Origin: Leclercia adecarboxylata | GTDB lineage: Bacteria; Pseudomonadota; Gammaproteobacteria; Enterobacterales; Enterobacteriaceae | Direction: 5' to 3' | NCBI RefSeq assembly: GCF_006171285.1 | Contig: NZ_CP040888.1 | Coordinates: 124,001 to 188,000, forward strand | Length of the DNA: 64,000 nucleotides | Shown: in pieces, positions 49,198 through 57,770 of the stretch | How positions within the stretch are numbered: the stretch's first letter is position 1 | How the letters are laid out: each line of letters opens with the position of its first letter | The notes under the pieces: model-generated | Database searches by the model: none | What the model was told of the DNA's origin: nothing | Seen by the model: the letters and a program-made list of their open reading frames with translations, nothing else | Made by a program: the position numbers and the translations under genes

Positions 49198-49707
49198 GAG
49201 GTACTCCAGTTCTGCCCGGTACCGCCGGGGCGGTGGTGCGAAAGCCGCACCATGAATGACACTATGATCCTCCTAACTTCTATTGTCAATACAATTGAAG
49301 TGGCGTTGTATTTATTCATTATTTGGACCCGGCTCGTACGGAACGACCGTCGGGACTTGCCAATTATTCTGCGGTGAGCAGGGGGAAGGGAACATCCCAC
49401 CGCTTGTTTCAAGATGTACAGCCAAGGAGGGCGCAGAATGCCTGACAGAATCATCGTGCAGCGGTAGCGAAAGACCTGACAAACGGGAAAAGTATCCTTT
49501 TATTCCAAAGCCAACCTCAGCTTTTAATGTCGCCAGTACGTTTCTTAAACATGCCAAATCGGTCTCTTATACGGCCGGATGGGCCCGATGAAAACGATAA
49601 AATGAGAAACAGAACCCGACACATCGCTGCTCTCTGGGAAAGCCGGTCAGCAGATGGAGCGCCAGGAACTAAATCCGCTGGTTTTAATAATGATTGAGGA
49701 GAACAAG
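49198..49707. other. Gene-free divergent region
   Basis: About 500 bp between the minus cluster and the plus-strand gene at 49,708. Frames here are short and overlap on both strands without ribosome binding sites. It probably holds the promoters for both directions; ttgtcaatacaattgaa near 49,283 is a possible palindromic part. Confidence 0.4.
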
Positions 49708-49884
49708 ATGAAAGATAACAAGACACGTCCTGTAGACTCGTATGCTCATGCTGATTTCATGGAGTCCGTCTTCAGCAACCTCAGGGCTTTCTGTGATGCG
49801 GAATGCCAGCGGCTAACTGCCGGTTATCCCCCAACTGTCAAACCAGAACAGCAAAGCACTGACGGCCAGCTGTCGGCGGCATAA
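49708..49884 (+). CDS. Unknown 58-residue protein
   Basis: I chose ATG 49708 because gaggagaacaag precedes it. The product MKDNKTRPVDSYAHADFMES to STDGQLSAA is short and soluble. Function unknown. Confidence 0.55.
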   Translation: MKDNKTRPVDSYAHADFMESVFSNLRAFCDAECQRLTAGYPPTVKPEQQSTDGQLSAA

Positions 49885-50072
49885 ATCATTACCTGCCAGT
49901 TCGTTCAAATTTCCGCTTCCTTAAGCCCGGGCCAAAAGCCCGGCTCAATCCAAAAACTGAACGTACCGGTTTACCTCTATATCTCCTCAATCCCCTGCGA
50001 CTTACAAGAGACCCGCACCGGTTTAGCCATTCCTGTCCTGCCACTCTCTCATCACTGGCCCAGACAACCGGA

Positions 50073-50083
50073 AAAGTAACTTT
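50073..50083. repeat. AAAGTWACTTT palindrome, copy 4
   Basis: AAAGTAACTTT preceded by ccgga; here the palindrome extends to 15 bp (GAAAAGT-A-ACTTTTC). It is 223 bp (centre) before the ParB-like gene start. Confidence 0.8.
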
Positions 50084-50199
50084 TCTCTCCGACTCACCTT
50101 CTGAACCAGCTATTTTGCTTAAACGTAAAAACGGCCCACTGTTGTGAAGATTTAAAACGGACGGATCGAGTAGTATTGTCTCAGGAATTTTTTTTAAGA

Positions 50200-50210
50200 A
50201 AAGTTACTTT
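50200..50210. repeat. AAAGTWACTTT palindrome, copy 5
   Basis: AAAGTTACTTT with near-symmetric flanks (aagaa and ttctt), 96 bp (centre) before the ParB-like gene start. It is the second site in the same leader, 127 bp from copy 4. Confidence 0.8.
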
Positions 50211-50300
50211 TTCTTCTGTGCAACCTATTAGAAAAAATGTCGAACCTGGTATTGTTGTGTTGTAGCGCAGTTAAACAACCAACCAAAAGAGAGAACAAAA

Positions 50301-51485
50301 ATGTCCGCAATCGAAACTGAAGTAAAAAACAACAGCAACGAAATCAGCCTTCGTGGTTACCTGGAACGCACTGGTAACGGTGCCCGTAAAGGTAACGGCC
50401 TTATCATTGACCCTTCGGTTGTTGTAGAGCAGGAAGGCTTTAACACCCGCACGGCCGGTATGGGCGAGCTCTACTATTCAATGCCTCACGTTGTGGAACA
50501 CCTGAACAGCCTGGCCGATGCCTACATGGAAGACCCGTTCAGCGTGACGCCTATCGTTGTTCAGATGGTTAATGGCGTACCTGTACTGCGTCAGGGGGCT
50601 TGCCGTATCCGTTCCATCGCTATTGCAAACCGCCAGCTGGAAGCAGAAGGGCGTGAACGCATTACTCGTATTCGCTGCGAAGAGTTTCGCGGTAGCGCTT
50701 CAAAAGCAGAACTCTTCACCCTGACCGGCAACTCCAACCTGGCGCTGTCTGTCGTAGCTGAAGCGCTTTCAATTAAGCGTCTTGTTGAAGATAAAGAAGA
50801 GCCTAAGACCTTTGCGGAACTGGCAAAAAAACGTGGTAAATCAGAGCAGCATCTTCGCCAGATGGTTCGCGTACTGGACCTGCCTTCTGAACTACAGACC
50901 ATGCTTGTGAGCGATCAGGTGAGCATGTACGTTGCGCTGGACGAGTATATGTACAGCGGTGAGGATGCGGTAGATAACATCAACAAGGCGATCTCCATCT
51001 ATGGTAAAGCGACGAAAAACACGCTGAAATTCGTCAAAGCTGCCAAGGTAGAAGAGCGCATGGCAGATCCGCAGACTCCGGAAAACTCCGGTGATGAGCA
51101 ACCGGCAGGTAATGCTACCGTTAACACCCCGGTACCGGATCAACTGAATGATGAAAGCAATACAGAGACGCTGGTTACGCCACCGGTACAGGAACCAGCT
51201 CCGGCTCCAAAGGACAGCGCTCCTAAACAGAACCCGGCAGGTAAAGCACCATCCATGTCCAGCGTTCTGAACAAAAAGACCGTGACCGTCATTGCCGACA
51301 CCGCGATCCCGATTTTTGAACGTATTGCTGAAGAAGCCAAGCTTAAAGAAGGTGAATCTGTCAGCACTGATACTTACACGCTTGTTCTGACCAATGATGA
51401 AATGAACGATATCATCAATGCTCATGCTGACCTGAAAGAGTACCTGCGTAAGCATGCTGAGAAGATGAATAAGGGACAGGCATGA
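50301..51485 (+). CDS. ParB-like DNA-binding protein
   Basis: The 394-residue protein has a ParB/Spo0J-like N-terminal half. FNTRTAGMGELYYSMPHVVE is followed by VPVLRQGACRIRSIAIANRQ (box like ParB GERR), then SVVAEALSIKRLVEDKEEPK and FAELAKKRGKSEQHLRQMVR, a helix-turn-helix near residues 165-195. A Pro/Ala-rich linker (about 255-315) leads to a C-terminal domain. No ParA gene is adjacent, which is unusual for partition. Two AAAGTWACTTT sites lie in its leader, so it may bind them; this is inference. The ribosome binding site is aaagagagaac. Confidence 0.75.
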   Translation: MSAIETEVKNNSNEISLRGYLERTGNGARKGNGLIIDPSVVVEQEGFNTRTAGMGELYYSMPHVVEHLNSLADAYMEDPFSVTPIVVQMVNGVPVLRQGACRIRSIAIANRQLEAEGRERITRIRCEEFRGSASKAELFTLTGNSNLALSVVAEALSIKRLVEDKEEPKTFAELAKKRGKSEQHLRQMVRVLDLPSELQTMLVSDQVSMYVALDEYMYSGEDAVDNINKAISIYGKATKNTLKFVKAAKVEERMADPQTPENSGDEQPAGNATVNTPVPDQLNDESNTETLVTPPVQEPAPAPKDSAPKQNPAGKAPSMSSVLNKKTVTVIADTAIPIFERIAEEAKLKEGESVSTDTYTLVLTNDEMNDIINAHADLKEYLRKHAEKMNKGQA

Positions 51486-51550
51486 TTTTCTGACCGACCC
51501 CTCCATCCGGACGGGTCGGTAACTTTTTCAGGACAAGGGGAAACAGGGCA

Positions 51551-51832
51551 ATGAAGAAGGCTTTTATCAACGTAGACAAGACTAACCCACTGCCAGTCCT
51601 GACGGATTCGGTGACCCGGGTAAGTATTCAGTGCACGGCAAAAGATGAAAACGGGGCAGGGATCGAAGTGAACATCCTCGACCTGATTCAGGATCATGAT
51701 ACGGATGAAGTGAAAGTGCAGTTTGGGAGCTCGCCTGTTCAGGCTCTGGCGATGCTCCGCCGGGTTATGACAGCACTGGAAAAGCAGGCAAATGCAGAAC
51801 TGCAACAGAATTCCTGCTCGCGTATGCAGTAA
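51551..51832 (+). CDS. Unknown 93-residue protein
   Basis: It follows the ParB-like gene by 65 bp and may be cotranscribed. The product MKKAFINVDKTNPLPVLTDS to QQNSCSRMQ is soluble, with a beta-rich first half and a helical end (ALAMLRRVMTALEKQANAEL). Function unknown. Confidence 0.65.
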   Translation: MKKAFINVDKTNPLPVLTDSVTRVSIQCTAKDENGAGIEVNILDLIQDHDTDEVKVQFGSSPVQALAMLRRVMTALEKQANAELQQNSCSRMQ

Positions 51833-52146
51833 ACGGTAAAAGCAGAATGTTCCCTACTGGATAAACCCGGTGGACCTCACGGAGAGCAAGTCACCGAATG
51901 GTTCACTGTTAAGTGATATACATCCGGATTTATAAGGTTTTGCAGCATCCGAATAGGCAATAAATAGAATTATTTTGATTTATCTCAGCAAGGAAATGGA
52001 AAGCTACCAGATTTTAGGATAGCGAAATGCCTGTATCGCTACTCTGCTGAATTAGAAATGATTTTAAACGCAATGCATAATGATAGAATAGCAATGCCTT
52101 TAATTATTTGTCACGTCTGAATTATATGTAGACTTACGGAGAGGAT
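51833..52146. other. Gene-free stretch
   Basis: About 310 AT-rich bases without a frame or clear structure. The ribosome binding site of the next gene (ggagaggat) is at its end. Confidence 0.5.
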
Positions 52147-52848
52147 ATGGTAATTACTTATTCATTATCGGAAACGTTTAATATGTTTTTACGCGAGATT
52201 ATTGCATCTGGACTTGCAGTTTTTTGCGCATGGTGCGTTTTGTGTCTTTTCTCTGATCAGGAACGAGGTAAAGAGGTTCCTGTTTCTATGAAAAAAATAA
52301 CTTCAAAGTCAGCTTTCTCCTACTTTATCAGTTCTCAAATTGCCGCTTTTATTATCTCCTTGTTGGGTTCAATCTTAAGCACGAAATGGGACAACATCGT
52401 CTGGAATGATGAAATAAGACAGTTTTATCTGCATGTAGGATTTGGGCTGGTAGCTTGTGTATTCTGTCTGCTTGTAATCTTGCATGAGAAATTTATCAAA
52501 AGAAATTTAAATGTTTATTCTGGTTATTGTGGTTCACTGGCAGTTAGTCTCACAGGAATCTTTGTACTTTGTGCGTTATATCTGACATTTTCATTACCAT
52601 TTCATTATGAAGAACGTCTACTTAATGATGCATCCTTGGTGGCTTCGGATGGCGTTGAAAATTCAGTCGTTTTTGCAGACGGTCGTTACTGGGTTTTTGA
52701 ACTGGGCTTACCATATTTCAAACAGTCATTGCTCAAAGAGGTAAGAAGGGGCAGGTACCAGCTAATCTGCACTACAGAAAAAAAACCAACATGCTGGTCT
52801 GGCAAAAAACTTCCCGAAAAACCAACCTCTTTGAAAGCTAGTTCATAA
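52147..52848 (+). CDS. Membrane protein, 233 residues, unknown
   Basis: Four hydrophobic segments are visible: IIASGLAVFCAWCVLCLFS, FSYFISSQIAAFIISLLGSI, LHVGFGLVACVFCLLVIL and SLAVSLTGIFVLCALYLTFS. A C-terminal soluble part has FADGRYWVFELGLPYFK. The ribosome binding site is ggagaggat. Low GC, unlike its neighbours. No family recognised. Confidence 0.7.
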   Translation: MVITYSLSETFNMFLREIIASGLAVFCAWCVLCLFSDQERGKEVPVSMKKITSKSAFSYFISSQIAAFIISLLGSILSTKWDNIVWNDEIRQFYLHVGFGLVACVFCLLVILHEKFIKRNLNVYSGYCGSLAVSLTGIFVLCALYLTFSLPFHYEERLLNDASLVASDGVENSVVFADGRYWVFELGLPYFKQSLLKEVRRGRYQLICTTEKKPTCWSGKKLPEKPTSLKASS

Positions 52849-52982
52849 AGATTTAAACTGCTCGCTTAAATCCACACTGGTCCAATTTTGAAAATTTATT
52901 GTGTTTTTAAAAGAAATTACAGTGAGGGTTATTAGCCAGTAGGTCGGAGTTTTATATAATACCCAAAAACACAGGAGGTATT

Positions 52983-53279
52983 ATGAAAACCAATCTGGCC
53001 TATGCATCTAATTGCTCCGATTCTGTCTACTCCTATATTTATCAGGCACTGCAACAACGCTCTGGTGCCGAGAATGAAAGCCTTTATCAGCAGGCCATTT
53101 CCAGCTGCTGCACAGATAAACAAAAAAAGAAACTGGCCGGGTATTATGCCGGTCCATGGCAGCTGCTATTCAACGCGTGGTGTAACAATCGCGTCCCTAA
53201 CACAGCGGTGCTGGCCCTTTTACTCCAGCAGTGCTTATCTCATTTCCAGTGCGAAGAAGTGATCGCAGCCTGGCAGTAA
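52983..53279 (+). CDS. Unknown 98-residue protein
   Basis: ATG 52983 follows aggaggtatt, and tatataatac upstream (about 52,952) is a likely -10. The product is helical with several Cys (ISSCCTDKQKKKLAGYYAGP). Function unknown. A GC-rich hairpin follows before the next gene. Confidence 0.68.
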   Translation: MKTNLAYASNCSDSVYSYIYQALQQRSGAENESLYQQAISSCCTDKQKKKLAGYYAGPWQLLFNAWCNNRVPNTAVLALLLQQCLSHFQCEEVIAAWQ

Positions 53280-53288
53280 CCCTATCAA

Positions 53289-53311
53289 GCCCCTTCGTAT
53301 AGCGGAGGGGC
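53289..53311 (+). terminator. Hairpin between two small genes
   Basis: The arms gcccct and aggggc with a loop of 11 bases. It lacks a T-run, and the next ribosome binding site (caggag) follows at once. It may attenuate or protect the message rather than stop it. Confidence 0.4.
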
Positions 53312-53323
53312 AGGAGATATCTC

Positions 53324-53761
53324 ATGTACAGAAACGACAGAAACGTGGATTCCTTCAACCTGGTTAATGCTCTTCAGCCGGTCTTTCGTAACACCGGCTG
53401 TGGGATGTTTGAATATGATCGTAAAAAGCAGAATGAAACCGCTGATTCAATCTTACGAGCGTTGGCGTTAAATGCCGATTTCGCGAGGGCCTTAAAACAG
53501 TACGTCCGGATTAATTCTGTACGACGGGTTGTTCAGTTCGATGACGGCTCGGTTCGCTATGGTATTCATGCCGAATTTGAAGGGCATAATAAAATTAATT
53601 CCTTCCGTATTTTTAAAGATGAAGATACAGACGCATTTGACTCCTATTTTTATTCGGTTTGCGATAATAAAGCTGAGCTGGTGGATTTTAAAATGGACTC
53701 TCTCGATATTCAATTGCAGGCAGTTTTTGAAAAGGTGACAGGTATTTTTCTGTCACATTAA
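53324..53761 (+). CDS. Unknown 145-residue protein
   Basis: ATG 53324 follows caggagatatc. The product MYRNDRNVDSFNLVNALQPV to KVTGIFLSH is soluble. A central beta region (YGIHAEFEGHNKINSFRIFK) is flanked by helices. Function unknown. Confidence 0.68.
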   Translation: MYRNDRNVDSFNLVNALQPVFRNTGCGMFEYDRKKQNETADSILRALALNADFARALKQYVRINSVRRVVQFDDGSVRYGIHAEFEGHNKINSFRIFKDEDTDAFDSYFYSVCDNKAELVDFKMDSLDIQLQAVFEKVTGIFLSH

Positions 53762-53822
53762 ATATTCAAATTTTCAATCCTCGGGCTGATAGACAAAAAA
53801 CGCACTTTAGAATATAGATGAG

Positions 53823-54365
53823 ATGAATATGAAAAACGTAAATATTTTGGATACCGATATTGCGGCCATTAATGCTCTTTCTGGCGTAGAACTGACTGAC
53901 TTTCTCACTGCCGGGTATCAGGTAAACTGGTTAGGAGAAAGGGAGGTTTCGCTGGTGGGCTTTCCGTGTTTAGCAAGCAACAAGCAGCCGGTAGAAGTTG
54001 GTCCCGGCATTTTCATTAATCGCGTGTACAGCAGAGACAGCCAGTCTCTGAGCGGGAAATTGCGCTATGACCTGTCTAATGGTCTGGCAACGAGTGCATT
54101 TTCATTTTTCTCCCAGTCAGGCTGGTATGGGGGATTCCGTGTCGTATCTTTCCGTGACAACGGGCCAGCTGCGTTAATCAACATTGGTATTGTCCATGAG
54201 AATGTTTTGAATGCATTTTGTGCTGACTTCCCCCGGGCCAATGTGAGCGTAACCCGTTTTCATTGTGGCATGACGCTTGAGCAGATCCGAATGTTCATTT
54301 CAGACACTGCTTACGATATGCCGCTTTATAACAACGAGTCTGACTTTCGCAGGCTCGCCAGTTAG
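53823..54365 (+). CDS. Unknown 180-residue protein
   Basis: The product MNMKNVNILDTDIAAINALS to NESDFRRLAS is soluble and has no recognised motif. The middle (GGFRVVSFRDNGPAALINIG) looks beta-rich. It follows the previous gene by 61 bp and may share its transcript. Confidence 0.66.
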   Translation: MNMKNVNILDTDIAAINALSGVELTDFLTAGYQVNWLGEREVSLVGFPCLASNKQPVEVGPGIFINRVYSRDSQSLSGKLRYDLSNGLATSAFSFFSQSGWYGGFRVVSFRDNGPAALINIGIVHENVLNAFCADFPRANVSVTRFHCGMTLEQIRMFISDTAYDMPLYNNESDFRRLAS

Positions 54366-54441
54366 CATGGAGGCTGACTTCAGTGCTTACGCCTAAAAGC
54401 CGGTGAGCGAGGTGGCGGAACCGGTTGGCTTCGCCCAGTCT

Positions 54442-54494
54442 TACTTACTTCTCTCAAGGTACTGCGCTGCAAGCGTACGTAAAAAAAGTAAGTA
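54442..54494. repeat. 9-bp inverted repeat in gene-free DNA
   Basis: tacttactt (54,442-54,450) and aagtaagta (54,486-54,494). It lies between unknown genes, without a T-run after the second arm. Purpose unknown. Confidence 0.5.
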
Positions 54495-54590
54495 GCTAAA
54501 TGGCGTGAGCGATTAGTTCTATACGGGAAGAAGTCATAGTATTCTGAAATGATAGTTATCTCATACGAACGATAGTAATGGAGTTTCTTA

Positions 54591-54959
54591 ATGGGCGTTG
54601 ATATCTGCTGGCGATTTCAAAGGGAAGAAAAGCCTGGTAAATGGATTAATTTATCAAGCAATTATAAAGGGGACCGATCATATCTCCACTTTGCCTGGCT
54701 CGGATTTGATGTAGATCGTGAAAGGGCGAGCACATCAGCAGTTTTTATCCACGCATTACGCGGATTACCTGATGATATACCGTCCGAAGATGATGATTTA
54801 TTCGGTGAACATTCATACTCATGGCTGACTTCGGAAGAAATTTTGTCAGCCATACCACCCGATAACGCCGGAGAGGTGATCCAGGAATTTGTCGAAGAAG
54901 TAAAGCGTCTCCACGTGGAGAACGGCAGCGTCCGTTTCGTCTTTGGATTTGAAGGGTAA
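54591..54959 (+). CDS. Unknown 122-residue acidic protein
   Basis: ATG 54591 follows aatggagtttctta. The product MGVDICWRFQREEKPGKWIN to SVRFVFGFEG is acidic in the middle (DDIPSEDDDLFGEHS). No family recognised, but codon use looks genuine. Confidence 0.65.
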   Translation: MGVDICWRFQREEKPGKWINLSSNYKGDRSYLHFAWLGFDVDRERASTSAVFIHALRGLPDDIPSEDDDLFGEHSYSWLTSEEILSAIPPDNAGEVIQEFVEEVKRLHVENGSVRFVFGFEG

Positions 54960-55391
54960 CCCGTAAGAAAGTAGCTATCTTACCCGGCTAGGTCTCCAAT
55001 CTCTCAGATGCTCAAAGAGGGCCGGGCATGGTGCCCACACATCCCCTACCATTCCGATTTGATATTCGTCTAATACACCCTTTAAAGAAAACAAGCAGAC
55101 GGCAATGAGACGTCGGATTAGCGTCAGCAAATATGAGACGTCAGTAGTCGATGTTTGTCCTGCGGAACGTGAATCTGTTTACAAGGGGTAAAGCCGTACC
55201 ATCCATGAGGGCTCAGAGAGCCGGGGTCTCCTCCAGATCACTGGAAGTTATTGACTCTGGCAGGCCTATCCCTATGACTTTTTCCCGGATGGCAAATTAA
55301 GAGCGAACAGGGCCAAATTAGTACTCTTTTCTAAACGGAAATACTGAATCACCCTGATATAACTGGTCTCTCACAAGACAGGAGATCATCA
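54960..55391. other. Gene-free stretch with a 10-bp direct repeat
   Basis: About 430 bp without a believable frame. atgagacgtc occurs at 55,105-55,114 and 55,133-55,142, 28 bp apart, spacing near three helical turns, so it might be a regulator site. The ribosome binding site for the next gene (aggagatcatca) closes it. Confidence 0.5.
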
Positions 55392-55691
55392 ATGGAACGT
55401 GTAATATTTTCAGTAATCTTTTTTATGATGCTGGGCGTACCTTTTTACCTTCTTTATAAAATTGCCCGGGACATTTTTGGTACCGCCGGTGCTGGTGAGC
55501 CTGCACAATTGCCTCAGGGCAAGCAAAGACGCTCAGGAGGCGCTGGTTCGGGTTCGATCTGGCAAGGACACCATCTACAGGGGAGCAGCCATTTGAACCC
55601 CCTCGGAGGTGATTGTAATGGTGAAAATAGCATAGCTGGTGGTTGTGATGGTGGCGGTGGAGGAGGTGACGGAGGTGGTGGTGGTGACTGA
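55392..55691 (+). CDS. Small membrane protein with glycine-rich tail
   Basis: The 99-residue product starts with a membrane span (VIFSVIFFMMLGVPFYLLYK). The rest is polar and glycine-rich, ending GGCDGGGGGGDGGGGGD. The ribosome binding site (gacaggagatc) supports translation. Poly-Gly C-terminal tails occur on some small membrane proteins of unknown role. The opposite strand reads as poly-Pro or poly-His frames, which are shadows. Confidence 0.6.
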   Translation: MERVIFSVIFFMMLGVPFYLLYKIARDIFGTAGAGEPAQLPQGKQRRSGGAGSGSIWQGHHLQGSSHLNPLGGDCNGENSIAGGCDGGGGGGDGGGGGD

Positions 55692-56047
55692 TAGCCTGCA
55701 ACTTTAACTATCAGGATGAAACCTATGTCCAGCAACCGGAAAAAGAATTCATTTCAACCGAAAAGCCCTGCCTTAAAGTGAAGCGTATTAAACGTGAAGG
55801 ATGCTGAATTAGAGGGTATCGGTTTTATACTGAAGCGTAACTGGAAGAAGGATCTGAAATTAACTATTACGGAAAAGTAACTTTCTGACTCACCACGTAC
55901 GCCCCTCGGTTATGCCATACAGTTTGATACGAAAACAGATCAGTAAGTAGATTGCTATACGCCGGAGAGAAGTCTATTTTTCATGCACCGAACCTGTTTG
56001 GCCTGCAATGGAAGCAGGTATAATAATCACATACAAAGGAGGGCATT
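55692..56047. other. Gene-free stretch with an AAAGTWACTTT site
   Basis: About 350 bp. It includes the palindrome at 55,874 and a -10-like tataat at about 56,017 just before the gene at 56,048. Short frames have no ribosome binding sites. Confidence 0.5.
55874..55884. repeat. AAAGTWACTTT palindrome, copy 6
   Basis: AAAGTAACTTT preceded by acgga, 169 bp (centre) before the start at 56048. Confidence 0.75.
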
Positions 56048-56332
56048 ATGAATACATTTTTATACGTGCTTTTGGCCTGGATTGTTGTGCTTTTTATCGC
56101 CAACAAACTGCTCGCAAGACGTAAGCCCAATACGGTTAAAATCCTGGTACAGCGCAACGGGAAAGCCGCAGAGGTTGATGCTGTAGTGGTTCAGGGTTCA
56201 AAGAGAGCTAACAACAGTTCTGTTGCGGACAGCGACGCGGTAGATAGTTATTTTGAAATGAATCCTTACTCCCGCGAAAACCAGGCGAATGGTTGGGCTA
56301 TGCTGGCCAGAGACGATGACCAGCTTAAATAA
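56048..56332 (+). CDS. Small single-span membrane protein
   Basis: The 94-residue product has one span (FLYVLLAWIVVLFIANKLL) followed by RRK and a soluble, acidic tail. A strong ribosome binding site (aaaggagggcatt) and a -10-like tataat precede it. Function unknown. Confidence 0.7.
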   Translation: MNTFLYVLLAWIVVLFIANKLLARRKPNTVKILVQRNGKAAEVDAVVVQGSKRANNSSVADSDAVDSYFEMNPYSRENQANGWAMLARDDDQLK

Positions 56333-56397
56333 TCAGTTGAGTGTGATGTGTAAAGCAGCTTAAAACTCTAAATGGACGAACAGGGGAGGTGACAAAG

Positions 56398-56751
56398 ATG
56401 ACAACCAATACAACAACGACCACCTACCGCTCAGAAGAAATCGTGCCGTTCAGACGGCCCAAAGGGGATCTGGATAGTCGGTATATGCCTCAGGTGTATG
56501 CAATGGTGCGGAACTGGGCAAGTAACCCTGCTCAATATGGTGAGGGTGTACTGGCCTCCTACCGCCAACCGGCAGTAAACCTTGCCTACCAGGTAAAAGG
56601 AACTCGTGTTGTTTTAATTCTGGTACCAGTAGAGTGCGAGCCACCTGGAGTGATAATGACGGAAACAGTCCTGTGGCCGTCACTATCACTTGTAGAAGTC
56701 TTGCAGACCTTGCAGGAGGCCTGGCAAAATATTCCGGCGTTAAACCCCTGA
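56398..56751 (+). CDS. Unknown 117-residue protein
   Basis: ATG 56398 fits the ribosome binding site ggggaggtg; a GTG at 56389 is also in frame. The product starts with a Thr run (MTTNTTTTTY) and continues SEEIVPFRRPKGDLDSRYMP to NIPALNP. It converges with the transfer operon, from which a terminator separates it. Function unknown. Confidence 0.65.
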   Translation: MTTNTTTTTYRSEEIVPFRRPKGDLDSRYMPQVYAMVRNWASNPAQYGEGVLASYRQPAVNLAYQVKGTRVVLILVPVECEPPGVIMTETVLWPSLSLVEVLQTLQEAWQNIPALNP

Positions 56752-56969
56752 CGACTTCTGTCAATATCACCGGCTAGTGATTTACCTCTCTGCTGGTGGT
56801 CAGCCCGCCTAAGTTCAAATTATCTCTTTCTAAATTAGCCCGGATAAAAATCGGTCCCTCTAAAATAGCCTGCCCTGAGTAGGCTACGTCATACAAAGCG
56901 TTGGCCAGTCACCAGCTGGCTGGTGGCCATAATGCTCCACAGGATAAACCGTATCAGAACTACGCAAAG

Positions 56970-57004
56970 AAAAAGCCCCAACAATTTACCGATGGGGCCT
57001 TTTG
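56970..57004. terminator. Terminator of the transfer operon (minus), possibly bidirectional
   Basis: The arms agcccc and ggggcc are around aacaatttaccgat, with ttttt on the minus strand after the stem and tttt on the plus. It lies 34 bp past the NERD gene stop and between converging genes. Confidence 0.75.
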
Positions 57005-57037
57005 CAGACATTTTACAGCCTTACCAATGATAGAGCG

Positions 57038-57769
57038 CTAAGGCTTCTGCTTAGTGAACAGACTTGCCCACAGATAATGGATAAAGTTGAGCAGAATGTA
57101 TGTTACTCGTTGCTCGAATTTCATCGGGGCTTTGTACTTTGTCGTTATGTTATGAATATGAGTAAGGTCCGTATAGAGCCCTGGCGACTTCCTTGTTGAC
57201 TTCAACACCGAACAGATGTGCTGAACAGACTCCGGTGTGAACAACCGTAGCCCTCGTCGTTGTTTGACTTTATGGATAAAATCGTCCATCCCCATACATA
57301 ACCATTCCGGCTTGATGCCATCAAACTTACAACGTCCGTTTATGATGACGACATTGATACATTCCAGTTCTCTAGCCTTAAGAGCAGACTGAATAGCCCT
57401 GATGTGCCCCTGGTTTTGCTTAAACGGGTTCTGCAACTTGAGGGTTCGGGACTGAGTCCATTTCCGCCAGTGGCTTTCCTCCAGAGTACCGTAGAGCTTG
57501 CCTACGTAGTTTTTCTGCTCTATGACGTATATACCATGTGGGGCTACGAGAATGTGATCAACCTGCGTAGTGCTATGAGCCGACAACTGAAAGGTGAGAT
57601 CACTAAGTAGCCCCTGAGCTTCTTCAGGAAGCCCAGATTCAATTGCCTTTGCAGTCCGCCGTTCCGCTATGGCAGAGGTCATAAATCCCAACAGACACAG
57701 CAACACGACGAAAATAAGGATAATGAAAGCTACCCCCGTAATGCTCCACAGCAGATTGAAAGCATCCAT
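57038..57769 (-). CDS. NERD-domain protein with N-terminal membrane span
   Basis: The 243-residue protein has a membrane segment (residues 9-32, ITGVAFIILIFVVLLCLLGF). A nuclease-related NERD domain follows (QVDHILVAPHGIYVIEQKNY then VGKLYGT, residues 69-95). NERD proteins have a restriction-endonuclease-like core, and the D, E and QK pattern DH...EQKN is kept. It is the last gene of the minus-strand transfer operon, directly after the S49 peptidase. The role is unknown; DNA processing during transfer or plasmid exclusion are possible. Confidence 0.8.
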   Translation of the reverse strand: MDAFNLLWSITGVAFIILIFVVLLCLLGFMTSAIAERRTAKAIESGLPEEAQGLLSDLTFQLSAHSTTQVDHILVAPHGIYVIEQKNYVGKLYGTLEESHWRKWTQSRTLKLQNPFKQNQGHIRAIQSALKARELECINVVIINGRCKFDGIKPEWLCMGMDDFIHKVKQRRGLRLFTPESVQHICSVLKSTRKSPGLYTDLTHIHNITTKYKAPMKFEQRVTYILLNFIHYLWASLFTKQKP

Positions 57770-57770
57770 G

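Larger units (their letters stand above)
49885..50300. other. Leader of the ParB-like gene with two AAAGTWACTTT sites
   Basis: 416 bp without a gene. It carries palindromes at 50,073-50,083 (gaaaagtaacttttc, extended) and 50,200-50,210 (aagaaaagttac then tttttctt). Between them are AT-rich stretches that could hold promoters. It could serve as an operator or as a partition-type centromere for the protein encoded next. Confidence 0.6.

Noticed and set aside
49283..49591. Overlapping frames on both strands in the divergent gap
   Set aside because: No ribosome binding site and they overlap each other on opposite strands; treated as noncoding.
55423..55735. Minus-strand His-rich and Pro-rich frames
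   Set aside because: Shadows of the glycine-rich coding region at 55,392; no ribosome binding site.
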